A stretch of 15,946 nucleotides of DNA from UMGS75 sp964507405 (GCA_964507405.1 CAZDPJ010000030.1:1-15946); one strand, 5' to 3'; positions 6,597-15,865 are shown, counted from the stretch's first letter. A program made the numbers and translations. The notes: generated by a model not told the origin, from the letters alone.

Positions 6597-8435
6597 ATGA
6601 ATGAACAAGGTATTTATTATTTTCATCAAGGCACAAATTATGAAGCATATGACCTATTAGGAGCTCATTATTCAAAAGAGGGGACAACATTTAGAGTATG
6701 GGCACCAAATGCGAAAAGCGTTAGTGTAGTTGGAGACTTTAATAATTGGAATATTTCTACCCATATAATGAATAAGATTACAAATGAGGGTTTGTATGAA
6801 ATTAAGATAATGAATGTTTATGAATATGATTGTTATCAATATGCAATTACAACTAAGCGAAATAAAATCTTAATGAAAAGTGACCCATACGCATTTCATA
6901 GTGAACTTAGGCCAAAAAAAGCTTCAAAAGTCTATGATTTAAATAAATTTGAATTTACTGATGATTCATGGATGAAATCTCGTGGAAATAAACAAAATTA
7001 TCATTCACCTATTAATATTTATGAAGTTCATCTTGGGTCTTGGCGTAAATATCAAGATGATGAATTCTTTGATTATAAAAAATTAGGTGAAGAACTAAGT
7101 GATTACGCAATAGAAATGGGATATACCCATATTGAGTTATTACCAGTATCTGAATATCCATATGATCCATCATGGGGTTATCAAGTTACGGGCTATTATT
7201 CGGTTACCTCTAGATATGGTACTCCTTGTGATTTTATGGAGTTTGTTAATATTTGTCATAATAAAGGTATTGGGGTAATATTAGACTGGGTACCTGGCCA
7301 TTTTAATAAAGATAGTAATGGGTTAATTGATTTTGATGGTAATCATCTTTATGAACCAAGTGATAAAACTAAAAAAGAAAATAAAGGATGGGGAACAAGA
7401 TGTTTTGATTATGGACGATGTGAGGTTCAAAGTTTCCTTGTTTCTAATGCAATGTTTTTTGTTAAGAAATTTCATATTGATGGAATAAGAATGGATGCAG
7501 TTGCTTCCATGTTATATTTAGATTATGGTAAAGATGAAGGAGAATGGCATCCAAATAGTTTTGGAACAAATATTAATTTAGAGGCAGTTGCTTTTATTAA
7601 AAAATGTAATGATGCTATTCATAACCTCTATCCTGAAGTATTGATGATTGCTGAAGAGTCAACTGCTTATCCTAAAGTCACTGTACCTACAGAATATGGT
7701 GGTCTTGGATTTAATTATAAATGGAATATGGGATGGATGAATGACTCGTTAAGTTATATAAAAGATGACCCCATATATCGTCAATATCATCATGATAAAT
7801 TAACATTTCAAATGACCTATATTTATAATGAACATTATGTTTTGCCATTAAGTCATGATGAAGTTGTTCATATGAAAGGTTCGTTAATTAATAAAATTCC
7901 AGGAACCTATGAACAAAAATTTGCGGGGTTAAAAGTATATATGACTTATATGATGACTCACCCAGGAAAGAAATTAATATTTATGGGTGGAGAAATCGGA
8001 CAATTTAGAGAATGGAGTGAAGCAAGAGAAATAGACTGGTCGGTACTTAGGTTTGATTCTCATGCTAATCTAAAAAAATATAACAAAGATTTAAATCATT
8101 TATATATTAGTGAAACTTCTTTATATGAAAATGATTATAATTGGGATGGTTTTAAATGGTTAGTTGTAAATGATAATACTCATAACCTTTTAGCATATGA
8201 AAGGATATATCAATCTGAAAGATTAATTGTAGTTTTGAATTTTTCTTATAGTATGTGGTTTGATTATCACATTCCAAATATAAGTAATGGTGAGTATGAA
8301 ATTATATTATCTAGTGATGATGAATGTTATGGTGGAACCCATAATCTTAAGAAATCTAAATATAAAGTTGATAACAATGAACTGGTAATATCAATACCAT
8401 ATAGTTCAGGAATAATATTAAGAAAGGTAAAATAA
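6597..8435 (+). CDS. glgB: GlgB, 1,4-alpha-glucan branching enzyme
   Basis: GlgB cuts alpha-1,4 chains and rejoins them as alpha-1,6 branches on glycogen. The 612-residue protein (ATG 6597) has an N-terminal CBM48 domain (about 22-110; FRVWAPNAKSVSVVGDFNNW at 32-51), a GH13 catalytic barrel and a C-terminal beta domain from about 510. GH13 conserved regions are visible: DWVPGHF 230-236, GIRMDAV 296-302 with nucleophile Asp300, IAEEST 351-356 with the catalytic Glu at 353, and LSHDEV 418-423 with Asp421. The extra N1 domain of E. coli GlgB is absent, as is common in Bacillota. It is the first gene of the operon, directly after an extended -10 promoter, and glgC follows after three bases. Identification is firm. 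Confidence 0.96.
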   Translation: MNEQGIYYFHQGTNYEAYDLLGAHYSKEGTTFRVWAPNAKSVSVVGDFNNWNISTHIMNKITNEGLYEIKIMNVYEYDCYQYAITTKRNKILMKSDPYAFHSELRPKKASKVYDLNKFEFTDDSWMKSRGNKQNYHSPINIYEVHLGSWRKYQDDEFFDYKKLGEELSDYAIEMGYTHIELLPVSEYPYDPSWGYQVTGYYSVTSRYGTPCDFMEFVNICHNKGIGVILDWVPGHFNKDSNGLIDFDGNHLYEPSDKTKKENKGWGTRCFDYGRCEVQSFLVSNAMFFVKKFHIDGIRMDAVASMLYLDYGKDEGEWHPNSFGTNINLEAVAFIKKCNDAIHNLYPEVLMIAEESTAYPKVTVPTEYGGLGFNYKWNMGWMNDSLSYIKDDPIYRQYHHDKLTFQMTYIYNEHYVLPLSHDEVVHMKGSLINKIPGTYEQKFAGLKVYMTYMMTHPGKKLIFMGGEIGQFREWSEAREIDWSVLRFDSHANLKKYNKDLNHLYISETSLYENDYNWDGFKWLVVNDNTHNLLAYERIYQSERLIVVLNFSYSMWFDYHIPNISNGEYEIILSSDDECYGGTHNLKKSKYKVDNNELVISIPYSSGIILRKVK

Positions 8436-8438
8436 ATT

Positions 8439-9638
8439 ATGTATAATAGTAAAAAATGTATTGCAATGTTATTAGCTGGTGGTCAAGGTAGTAGATTATA
8501 TGCCTTAACAACAAAAGTTGCAAAACCAGCTGTATCATTTGGAGCTAAATATCGTATTATTGACTTTACATTATCAAATTGTGTAAATTCTAATATCGAT
8601 ACAGTTGGGGTTCTTACTCAATATCAACCCTTAATTTTAAATGAATATATTGGCAATGGACAACCTTGGGATTTAGACAGAACTTATGGAGGCGTACAAA
8701 TATTACCACCTTATCAAGCCAAAGACCGTATGGATTGGTATAAAGGTACAGCAAATGCAATTTATCAAAATATAGGTTATATTGAAAAATATAATCCAGA
8801 ACATGTTTTAATATTATCTGGTGACCATATTTATAAAATGGATTATAATAAGATGTTAGAATATCATATTAAAAATAATGCTGACTGTACTATTGCAGTA
8901 CTAGAAGTACCACTAAGTGATGCTAGTAGATTTGGTATAATGAATACAGATGAAAATAATCGTATTGTTGAATTTGAAGAAAAACCAAAAGTTCCAAAAA
9001 GTAATAAAGCATCAATGGGAATTTATATCTTTAAAAAAGATAAATTAGTTGAATATTTAAAAGCTGATAATGATGATCCATCTTCACAAAATGATTTTGG
9101 TAAAAATATTATTCCTAATATGTTAAATGCATCAGAAAAAATGATTGCATACCCATTTAAAGGATATTGGAAAGATGTAGGTACAATTGATAGTTTATGG
9201 GAAGCTAACCAAGACTTAATTGGTGAAAATCCTAAATTTGATATTTACAATCCTCATTGGAAGATTCATTCTAGAAACATTGGAATTGAACCTCAATATG
9301 TAGGTGAAGATGCAAAAATAGTTAATTCATTAATTACTGGTGGAGCAAAAGTAGAAGGTACTGTTATTAATAGTACAATAGGCTCAAAAGTAGTTATTGA
9401 AAAAGGTGCTGTAGTTAAAGATAGTGTTATTTTTTCAAATGTTCTTATTGAAAAAGGTGCTAAGGTTAATTATAGTATAATTGATGAAAATGTTGTTATT
9501 GGTCAAAATGCTGAAGTAGGTGCTGAAAAACAAGAAGGCGTGAAGATTGCGGTTATAGGCCGTGATGTTAAAGTTGAAAAAGGTGCTGTTGTTGAAGCTG
9601 GTGCTAATATTGAACAAGATGTAAGAAAGGAGAAATAA
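8439..9638 (+). CDS. glgC: GlgC, glucose-1-phosphate adenylyltransferase (catalytic subunit)
   Basis: GlgC makes ADP-glucose from ATP and glucose 1-phosphate, the committed and normally regulated step of bacterial glycogen synthesis. The 399 residues include the nucleotide-binding GGQGSRLYALT 14-24 with catalytic Arg19, PAVSFGAKYRIIDF 30-43, the metal site SGDH 127-130, EFEEKP 178-183 for glucose 1-phosphate and YWKDVGT 243-249. From about 285 a left-handed beta-helix of hexapeptide repeats follows, with three EKGA repeats at 321, 338 and 380. AGAAAGG lies 11 bases before the ATG, three bases after the glgB stop. All catalytic motifs are present, in contrast to the GlgD encoded one base downstream; in Bacillota such GlgC and GlgD proteins form a mixed tetramer. 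Confidence 0.96.
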   Translation: MYNSKKCIAMLLAGGQGSRLYALTTKVAKPAVSFGAKYRIIDFTLSNCVNSNIDTVGVLTQYQPLILNEYIGNGQPWDLDRTYGGVQILPPYQAKDRMDWYKGTANAIYQNIGYIEKYNPEHVLILSGDHIYKMDYNKMLEYHIKNNADCTIAVLEVPLSDASRFGIMNTDENNRIVEFEEKPKVPKSNKASMGIYIFKKDKLVEYLKADNDDPSSQNDFGKNIIPNMLNASEKMIAYPFKGYWKDVGTIDSLWEANQDLIGENPKFDIYNPHWKIHSRNIGIEPQYVGEDAKIVNSLITGGAKVEGTVINSTIGSKVVIEKGAVVKDSVIFSNVLIEKGAKVNYSIIDENVVIGQNAEVGAEKQEGVKIAVIGRDVKVEKGAVVEAGANIEQDVRKEK

Positions 9639-9639
9639 G

Positions 9640-10755
9640 ATGAACGCTGCAGGTATTATTTTCGCAAATTTACAAAATGAAATGTTAGATGAATTAACTC
9701 GTAAAAGAACAACGGCGTCACTTCCATTTGGTGGACGTTATCGTTTAATTGATTTTGCTTTATCCAATATTGTAAGTGCAGATATTACAAATGTTGCGGT
9801 TATAGCTCAAAAAAATTATCAATCATTGATGGACCATGTTGGTTCAGGTAAAGACTGGGACTTATCTCGTCGTAATGGTGGATTAACAATATTTCCTCCT
9901 TTTAGTAATTATAAAAGTGATTTCCTTTATACAAATCGTTTAGAAGCGTTAAAAACAATTCGTGGTTTTATTTCTAAAGTAAAGGATGATATTATTGTTT
10001 TAATGGATTGTGATAGTGTTAATGTTATTAACTTTGAAGAAGTAATTAACATGCATATAACTTGTCAAGCTGATATTACAGTTGTATATCAAGAATGTAT
10101 TGTTCCTAGTACTTTAAAAAATCATATGACATTAGAACTAGATAACACCAATCGTGTTGTTAAAGGGGCTTTAACATCTGATGAAGGTAAAAAGGCAAAA
10201 GTTGGTATTAATGTTTGGGTTGTTAATCGTCGCTTATTACAAAGTGCTGTAGATGAAGCTATATCTTTAGGATTAAATAACTTTGAAAGAGATATTATTT
10301 TAAATAATATAAAGAGTTTAAGAGTATATGGCTATGAATATAAAGGCATATATTTACCAATAACTTCAATGGAAGATTATTATAAAAATAATATGAAATT
10401 ATTAAATTCTGATATTCGTAAGGCAATATTTGAACAAGATAATCATCATATTTATACTAAAGTAAGGGATTCAGCTCCAACAAGATATGGAAGTGAAGCT
10501 AAAGTTGTTAATAGCTTTATTGCTGATGGATGTGAAATTGAAGGAACAGTTATTAATAGTATTTTATTTAGAGGCGTAAAGGTTGGAAAAAATACTGTTA
10601 TTAAAGATTCAATATTAATGCAAGATACGATAACTGGTAGTGATGTTACATTAGAATGTGTTATCACTGATAAGAATGTCGCAATTAGAGATCGTAATCA
10701 TTTAGCAGGTTGTGAAAAAATACCATATTATTTAAGTAAAAATGTAATGGTATAA
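9640..10755 (+). CDS. glgD: GlgD, non-catalytic partner of ADP-glucose pyrophosphorylase
   Basis: GlgD is a GlgC paralogue that in Bacillota such as Bacillus and Geobacillus associates with GlgC and raises its activity. The 371 residues keep the fold (SLPFGGRYRLIDFALSN 27-43; GKDWDLSRRNGGLTIFPPF 70-88) but the active site is degenerate: the GGxGxRLxxLT loop is replaced by NLQNEMLDELT 10-20 without the catalytic Arg context, and the SGDH metal motif reads MDCDS 122-126. A shorter beta-helix (about 285-350) ends the protein. It starts one base after the glgC stop, with AAAGGAG upstream, so coupled translation in near-equal amounts is likely. Loss of catalysis here is inferred from the motifs; activation of GlgC is family knowledge. 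Confidence 0.93.
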   Translation: MNAAGIIFANLQNEMLDELTRKRTTASLPFGGRYRLIDFALSNIVSADITNVAVIAQKNYQSLMDHVGSGKDWDLSRRNGGLTIFPPFSNYKSDFLYTNRLEALKTIRGFISKVKDDIIVLMDCDSVNVINFEEVINMHITCQADITVVYQECIVPSTLKNHMTLELDNTNRVVKGALTSDEGKKAKVGINVWVVNRRLLQSAVDEAISLGLNNFERDIILNNIKSLRVYGYEYKGIYLPITSMEDYYKNNMKLLNSDIRKAIFEQDNHHIYTKVRDSAPTRYGSEAKVVNSFIADGCEIEGTVINSILFRGVKVGKNTVIKDSILMQDTITGSDVTLECVITDKNVAIRDRNHLAGCEKIPYYLSKNVMV

Positions 10756-10812
10756 AACTTTAATATTTTAAAAAAATAATATAGATAATTATAAATTTAA
10801 AGGGAGGATTTT

Positions 10813-12273
10813 ATGGATAGTAAACAAAATATAAAAAAAATTACCTTTATTGCTTCAGAATGTCAACCATTTATTGCTTCAGGTGGACTTGGTGATGTTG
10901 TAGGTTCTTTACCTTTAAGAATAGCAAAGCAAGCAAAAGGAGCTTATGAACTTACAGTTATCTTACCTTATTATTCAAAAATAAATGAAAAATATCGTAA
11001 TAAGTTAGTTTATGTTGGTCAAATTACAGTTGATCTTTCATGGCGTAAACAATACTGTGGTATATTTAAATATGAAGAAAAGAATGTTAAATATTATTTT
11101 ATTGATAATGAATATTATTTTAAACGTGATAACTTATATGGATATTTTGATGATGGTGAAAGATTTGCATATTTTAGCAAAGCTGCCATCGAAGTTATGT
11201 TACATTTAAATGAAGTACCTGATATTATTCATGTTCATGATTGGCAAACAGGTTTAGTTCCTATTTATTTAAGAACTTTATATTATGGTGATGTTCGCTT
11301 AATGAATGTAAAAACAATCTTTACTGTCCATAATATTGAATATCAAGGCTCATTCTCTTTTGATGATGATATTATTGAAGATGTATTTGGAATATCAATC
11401 AATGATGCATATATTTTTGAATATCGCGGAGCTATCAATATTATGAAAGGTGCAATGGAAGCAGCTAACTATGTTACAACTGTTAGTCCAAGCTATGCAA
11501 GTGAAATATGTACGAAAGAATATGCACATGGTTTAGAAGATGAAATAAATCGAATTAAAGCGGAAAATAAATTAGTTGGTATTCTTAATGGTATTGATAA
11601 AACTTTCTATAACCCCGCAAAAGATAAAGCATTATTTGCGACATATGATCGCATGGATTTTACAAATAAATCTGTAAATAAAACAGAACTACAAAAAATG
11701 TTGAATTTACCAGTTGATGAGACTATTCCTATGATTGGAATGGTCACAAGACTTGTTCATCATAAAGGCCTTGAATTTATTAAAAATGCATTTGAAGGTA
11801 TTATGGAAATGAATGTTCAACTTGTCATACTTGGTACTGGTGATCCTTATTATGAATGGTATTTAAAAGATATGGAAATTAAATATCATAATAAAGTACG
11901 CACAATAATTGCATTTAATCAAGACTTATCAAGAAAGATATATGGAGCTTCTGATATGTTCTTAATGCCATCTAGTTCAGAACCATGTGGATTATCACAA
12001 ATGATTGCTTCAAGATATGGTTCAATTCCAATGGTTAGAGAAACTGGTGGATTAAAAGATAGTATAATAGATTTTAACAAACCTAATGGAAATGGTTATA
12101 CTTTTGAAGGAACAGATTTTAAAGATATGCTTGAAATGATAAAAAGAGCATTTAATGATTATCATTCCCCTGTATGGCATGAACAAGTAGAAAAAGCAAT
12201 GAATGTTGATTTTGGATGGAGTAGTAGTGCAAAAAAATACGTTTCTATGTATGACAAAATTCTAAATAAATAG
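10813..12273 (+). CDS. glgA: GlgA, glycogen synthase (ADP-glucose-dependent)
   Basis: GlgA, a GT5 retaining glucosyltransferase, extends alpha-1,4-glucan chains with ADP-glucose. The 486-residue protein shows two Rossmann-type halves. In the first: SGGLGDV 23-29, HVHDWQTGLVP 140-150 and TVHNIEYQG 171-179. In the second: TRLVHHKGL 312-320 with the conserved Lys318 of the ADP-glucose site, and PSSSEPCGLSQ 386-396 with Glu390, the expected catalytic residue, then RETGGL 409-414. The residue before SGGL is Ala22, where E. coli-type enzymes have Lys (KTGGL); related Bacillota synthases also vary here. A strong AGGGAGG lies five bases before ATG 10813. The 57-base gap from glgD is the longest in the operon and holds no clear terminator. 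Confidence 0.96.
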   Translation: MDSKQNIKKITFIASECQPFIASGGLGDVVGSLPLRIAKQAKGAYELTVILPYYSKINEKYRNKLVYVGQITVDLSWRKQYCGIFKYEEKNVKYYFIDNEYYFKRDNLYGYFDDGERFAYFSKAAIEVMLHLNEVPDIIHVHDWQTGLVPIYLRTLYYGDVRLMNVKTIFTVHNIEYQGSFSFDDDIIEDVFGISINDAYIFEYRGAINIMKGAMEAANYVTTVSPSYASEICTKEYAHGLEDEINRIKAENKLVGILNGIDKTFYNPAKDKALFATYDRMDFTNKSVNKTELQKMLNLPVDETIPMIGMVTRLVHHKGLEFIKNAFEGIMEMNVQLVILGTGDPYYEWYLKDMEIKYHNKVRTIIAFNQDLSRKIYGASDMFLMPSSSEPCGLSQMIASRYGSIPMVRETGGLKDSIIDFNKPNGNGYTFEGTDFKDMLEMIKRAFNDYHSPVWHEQVEKAMNVDFGWSSSAKKYVSMYDKILNK

Positions 12274-12296
12274 TATTTAGATAGAAAGGTAATAAA

Positions 12297-14723
12297 ATGA
12301 CAACAAATGTAATAGAAACAAAAGATGTCAAACAACATCTTGAAGAAAAATTATCAAGTTATTTTGGTGTTTCTCCTCAAGATGCAAGTATTGACCAAAT
12401 ATATAAAGCAGTTAGTATGACTGTTTTAGATATTTTATTAGAAAAAAAGAAACAACATAAACAAAAAATAAAAGCTCAAAAAGCAAAACGTGTATACTAT
12501 TTATGTATGGAATTTTTAGTAGGACGTAGTTTAAAGACTAATCTTTATAATTTAGGAGTTGTTGATAAGTATCAAGAAGTATTAAAAGAATATGGAATTG
12601 ATTTAGATGAAGTTTATGAACAAGAAAATGATGCTGGTCTTGGTAATGGTGGATTAGGAAGACTTGCTGCTTGTTATATGGATTCATTAGCATCTCTTGA
12701 TTATCCTGCGACTGGTTTTTCCATTAGATATGAATATGGATTATTTAAACAAAAAATAGTTAATGGTTGGCAAACTGAAATGCCTGATGTTTGGCTACCT
12801 GGTGGGGAAGTTTGGCTTGTGCCAAGGAGTGATAGAACATTAAAGGTTCATTTTGGTGGTTGGATTAGCGAAAAATACGTAGACGGCCATATGAAACCTG
12901 AATATCATGATGATAAAGTAGTTGAAGCAATGCCTTATGATTTACTTATTTCTGGTGGTGATAGTCAAGCAGTTTCTACTCTTCGTTTATGGCGTGCTCG
13001 TAATGCGACTGAATTTGATATGAAGTCTTTTTCTCAAGGTGATTACTTTAGCGCAATGGAAGAAAATGCGAAAGCAGAACTAATTTCCAAAGTTCTTTAT
13101 CCATCTGATGACCATTCTGAAGGCAAAACCTTAAGATTAAAGCAACAATACTTTTTAGTTAGTGCTTCTATGCAAAATATTGTTAATGACCATCTTAAAT
13201 ATTATGGTGATTTACATACTTTACCAGATTACGCCGCAATTCATATTAATGATACACACCCCGCATTATGTGTTCCTGAACTTATGAGAATATTAATGGA
13301 TGAACATAATTTTGGTTGGGATGAAGCATGGGAAGTTGTAACTAAATGCTTAGCTTATACTAATCATACAGTACTTGCTGAAGCATTAGAAACTTGGGAT
13401 GAAGCATTAATGGCAAGAACGCTTCCTCGTATTATTGGTATTATTTATGAAATTAATCGTCGATATATGATTGAAATTCAAAACTTTAGTCCGAATGATT
13501 GGAATAAAATTAGTAGAATGGCAATTGTTTATAATGGCAGGGTTAGAATGGCAAATTTAAGTGTTGCTTCAAGCCATACAGTTAATGGGGTATCTGCTCT
13601 TCATAGTGATATTATTAAAAATAGTATCTTTAAAGATTTTTATGAGATGACACCAAATAAATTTACAAATGTAACTAATGGTATTGCTCATCGTAGATGG
13701 TTACATCAATCTAATCCTCGTCTTGCTAATTTATTAAATGAATCAATTGGTACTGGTTGGTATAAAGATGCTAGTCAATTAAAAAACTTTAGAAAGTATG
13801 AAGATGATGTAAAAGTATTAGATGAACTTGCAAAAATCAAGTACTTAAACAAATGTGATTTTGTTAATTCTATTTATCGCAAACAAGGAATTGTAATTGA
13901 TCCTTCAACAAGATTTGATGTTCAAGTAAAGAGACTTCATGAATATAAACGTCAACTTCTAAATGTACTTAAAATAATTAGTTTGTATAATAAATTAAAA
14001 GAAAATCCAAATTTAAATGTTACTCCACAAACTTTTATATTTGGTGCGAAAGCTGCTCCTGGATATTATCGAGCAAAAGAAATCATTGAATTAATAAATT
14101 ATATATCTTTAGATATCGAAATGCATCCCGAAATTAAAAAGAAATTAAATGTTGTTTTCATTGAAGATTATTGTGTAACACTTGCTGAAAGATTGATGCC
14201 CGCAAGCGAAATAAGTGAACAAATTTCTTTAGCTGGAAAAGAAGCCAGTGGAACTGGTAATATGAAATTTATGATAAATGGTGCTATTACATTTGGAACA
14301 ATGGATGGTGCGAATGTTGAAATTTGTGATGCGGTGGGTGATGACAATATCTTCATTTTCGGCATGACTTCAAAAGAAGTTGATGAGCTATGGAAAAAAG
14401 GATATAATTCAACATACTATTATAATAATAATAGTGAAATAAGAAAAATAATTGCAAGTCTTAAAAAAGGATTTGCTGGAAAGAGTTTTGAAAATATAGC
14501 CAACTATTTATTAACAAGTAGTGGTGTCGCTGATGAATATATGTGTTTAGCAGATTTTGATAGTTATATTAACACATATGAATTGATGGATACCACATAT
14601 AAGGACACAAGAAAATTTAATAAAATGTCACTTATTAATATCAGTGAAGCTGGTAAATTCGCTGCAGACCGTAGTATAAAAGAATATGCAGACCGAATTT
14701 GGAGCCTAAAATCTGTCAAATAA
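12297..14723 (+). CDS. glgP: GlgP, glycogen phosphorylase
   Basis: GlgP is the pyridoxal-phosphate enzyme that releases glucose 1-phosphate from glycogen chain ends. The 808 residues match the usual length of GT35 phosphorylases. Visible blocks are EQENDAGLGNGGLGRLAACYMDS 108-130 around the substrate site, HINDTHPAL 316-324, TNVTNGIAHRRWL 457-469, RFDVQVKRLHEYKRQLLN 539-556 with the phosphate-binding Arg and Lys, and EASGTGNMKF 649-658 with Lys657 as the PLP-bearing lysine, followed by NGAITFGTMDGANVE. The N-terminus lacks the regulatory serine region of animal phosphorylase, as expected for a bacterial enzyme. AGAAAGGT lies seven bases before the ATG, 23 bases after glgA. No terminator follows before pfkA, so read-through is possible. 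Confidence 0.97.
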   Translation: MTTNVIETKDVKQHLEEKLSSYFGVSPQDASIDQIYKAVSMTVLDILLEKKKQHKQKIKAQKAKRVYYLCMEFLVGRSLKTNLYNLGVVDKYQEVLKEYGIDLDEVYEQENDAGLGNGGLGRLAACYMDSLASLDYPATGFSIRYEYGLFKQKIVNGWQTEMPDVWLPGGEVWLVPRSDRTLKVHFGGWISEKYVDGHMKPEYHDDKVVEAMPYDLLISGGDSQAVSTLRLWRARNATEFDMKSFSQGDYFSAMEENAKAELISKVLYPSDDHSEGKTLRLKQQYFLVSASMQNIVNDHLKYYGDLHTLPDYAAIHINDTHPALCVPELMRILMDEHNFGWDEAWEVVTKCLAYTNHTVLAEALETWDEALMARTLPRIIGIIYEINRRYMIEIQNFSPNDWNKISRMAIVYNGRVRMANLSVASSHTVNGVSALHSDIIKNSIFKDFYEMTPNKFTNVTNGIAHRRWLHQSNPRLANLLNESIGTGWYKDASQLKNFRKYEDDVKVLDELAKIKYLNKCDFVNSIYRKQGIVIDPSTRFDVQVKRLHEYKRQLLNVLKIISLYNKLKENPNLNVTPQTFIFGAKAAPGYYRAKEIIELINYISLDIEMHPEIKKKLNVVFIEDYCVTLAERLMPASEISEQISLAGKEASGTGNMKFMINGAITFGTMDGANVEICDAVGDDNIFIFGMTSKEVDELWKKGYNSTYYYNNNSEIRKIIASLKKGFAGKSFENIANYLLTSSGVADEYMCLADFDSYINTYELMDTTYKDTRKFNKMSLINISEAGKFAADRSIKEYADRIWSLKSVK

Positions 14724-14734
14724 AAGCGAATAAG

Positions 14735-14763
14735 TTTATTTTTTGGCACAAATTTAGTATAAT
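14735..14763 (+). promoter_or_regulatory. Promoter-like sequence upstream of pfkA
   Basis: A perfect TATAAT (14758-14763) stands 17 bases from a poor -35 TTTATT (14735-14740). It would give a leader of about 30 bases and allow pfkA expression apart from the glycogen operon. The -35 is weak, so confidence is moderate. Confidence 0.5.
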
Positions 14764-14790
14764 AGTTAAGGAAAAAATAAAGTAGGGTTT

Positions 14791-14796
14791 AGGAGG
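14791..14796 (+). promoter_or_regulatory. pfkA ribosome-binding site
   Basis: AGGAGG lies seven bases before ATG 14804 but only one base before ATG 14798, so 14804 is the start that the ribosome can use. Confidence 0.8.
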
Positions 14797-14803
14797 AATG
14801 AAT

Positions 14804-15787
14804 ATGGAGACAAATCAATCTAAAAAACCAATAAAATCAATTGGAGTATTAACTTCTGGTGGTGACGCTCCTGGTATGAATGCCGCAATTCGTGCTGTTG
14901 TTAGAACTGCACTTAACTTTGGTATTGAAGTATATGGTGTATATGATGGCTATCGTGGTTTAGTAGAAGGAAATATCGTTAAAATGGATCGTTCTTCAGT
15001 AACTGATATTATTAATCGTGGAGGCACCATTTTAGGTTCAGCAAGACTTAAAGAATTTTCTTCTCCCGATGTTACTCAAATTGGTATTGATCAATTACGT
15101 AAATTAGGTATAGATGCATTAGTTACAATTGGTGGTGATGGTACTTACCATGGTGCTCTTAGAATGAGCAGAATGGGACTTAACTGTATAGGAATTCCTG
15201 GAACAATTGATAATGATATTGCCTCAACTGAATATACAATAGGTTTTAATACGGCGGTTAATACGGCGCTTGATGCAATTGATAAACTACGTGATACTTG
15301 TAACTCACATCAACGTTGTTCAATTGTTGAAGTTATGGGACGTTATTGTGGAGATATTGCATTTGCTGCAGCCTTAGCAGGTGGAGCAGACATGGTAATT
15401 ACTTCAGAAACAGGGCTTGATTTACCTAAAGTAATTGAAATGTGTAAAAAGTATAAAGAAGAAAATCGTCGTCATATTATTATTATCATAACAGAACACA
15501 TTACTGATGTTCATGATCTTGCAAAAAAGATAGAAGAACATTCTGGATATGATACAAGAGCTACTGTTTTAGGACATATCCAAAGAGGTGGAACACCAAC
15601 TTCATTTGATCGTAATCTTGCAAGTCGTTTAGGAGCAGCTGCTGTAGAACAATTAATGCAAGGTGAAGGCGGTAAATGTATGGGAATCTTTAATAATAAG
15701 ATTGTCGCAACCCCAATTGAAGAGGCATTTAAAATGAAAAAGAAAATGTATGAAGGTTATGAGGAATTAATAACAAGATTATCATAA
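14804..15787 (+). CDS. pfkA: PfkA, ATP-dependent 6-phosphofructokinase
   Basis: PfkA phosphorylates fructose 6-phosphate to the 1,6-bisphosphate, the committed step of glycolysis. From ATG 14804 the protein has 327 residues, about eight more at the N-terminus than E. coli PfkA. Motifs: GVLTSGGDAPGMNAAIR 14-30, NRGGTILGSAR 71-81, IGGDGT 109-114 (the ATP-type signature, not the GGDD of PPi-dependent enzymes), PGTIDND 132-138 with catalytic base Asp136, EVMGRYCGD 176-184, TEHI 230-233 and GHIQRGGTP 257-265. Arg30 and Arg34 align with effector-site arginines R21 and R25 of the E. coli enzyme, so allosteric control by ADP and phosphoenolpyruvate is plausible. It lies 80 bases after glgP and is followed by a long hairpin terminator. 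Identification is firm. Confidence 0.97.
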   Translation: METNQSKKPIKSIGVLTSGGDAPGMNAAIRAVVRTALNFGIEVYGVYDGYRGLVEGNIVKMDRSSVTDIINRGGTILGSARLKEFSSPDVTQIGIDQLRKLGIDALVTIGGDGTYHGALRMSRMGLNCIGIPGTIDNDIASTEYTIGFNTAVNTALDAIDKLRDTCNSHQRCSIVEVMGRYCGDIAFAAALAGGADMVITSETGLDLPKVIEMCKKYKEENRRHIIIIITEHITDVHDLAKKIEEHSGYDTRATVLGHIQRGGTPTSFDRNLASRLGAAAVEQLMQGEGGKCMGIFNNKIVATPIEEAFKMKKKMYEGYEELITRLS

Positions 15788-15801
15788 ATATGAAATGAAT
15801 A

Positions 15802-15865
15802 TATGGAAAATTCTAGGGTGTAAGAGTTAATATCTTACACCCTAGAATTTTCTATAAGTTTTTTT
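15802..15865 (+). terminator. Long hairpin terminator after pfkA
   Basis: A 24-base arm (15802-15825) pairs with 15833-15856 without gaps, with one G-U pair and a loop GTTAATA (15826-15832); a run of seven T follows at 15859-15865. This has the form of a rho-independent terminator for pfkA, but the stem is about twice the usual length and is A/T rich in its lower half. Read leftward there is no good T run after it. Confidence 0.75.

Noticed and set aside
9395..9600. Short near-repeats of GAAAAAGGTGCT in the 3' part of glgC
   Set aside because: They encode the EKGA turns of the hexapeptide beta-helix, normal for GlgC, not a separate DNA repeat.
10756..10812. Terminator or second promoter between glgD and glgA
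   Set aside because: The 57 bases are A/T only apart from the ribosome-binding site; no GC stem and no spaced -35/-10 pair could be supported.
14724..14757. Terminator after glgP
   Set aside because: AATAA-TTATT followed by T is only a five-pair A/T stem, too weak to call.
14743..14763. Sigma-54-like TTGGCAC upstream of pfkA
   Set aside because: The -24 half fits, but the -12 half reads TAGTA instead of TTGCA, and a perfect TATAAT at 14758 explains the site more simply.
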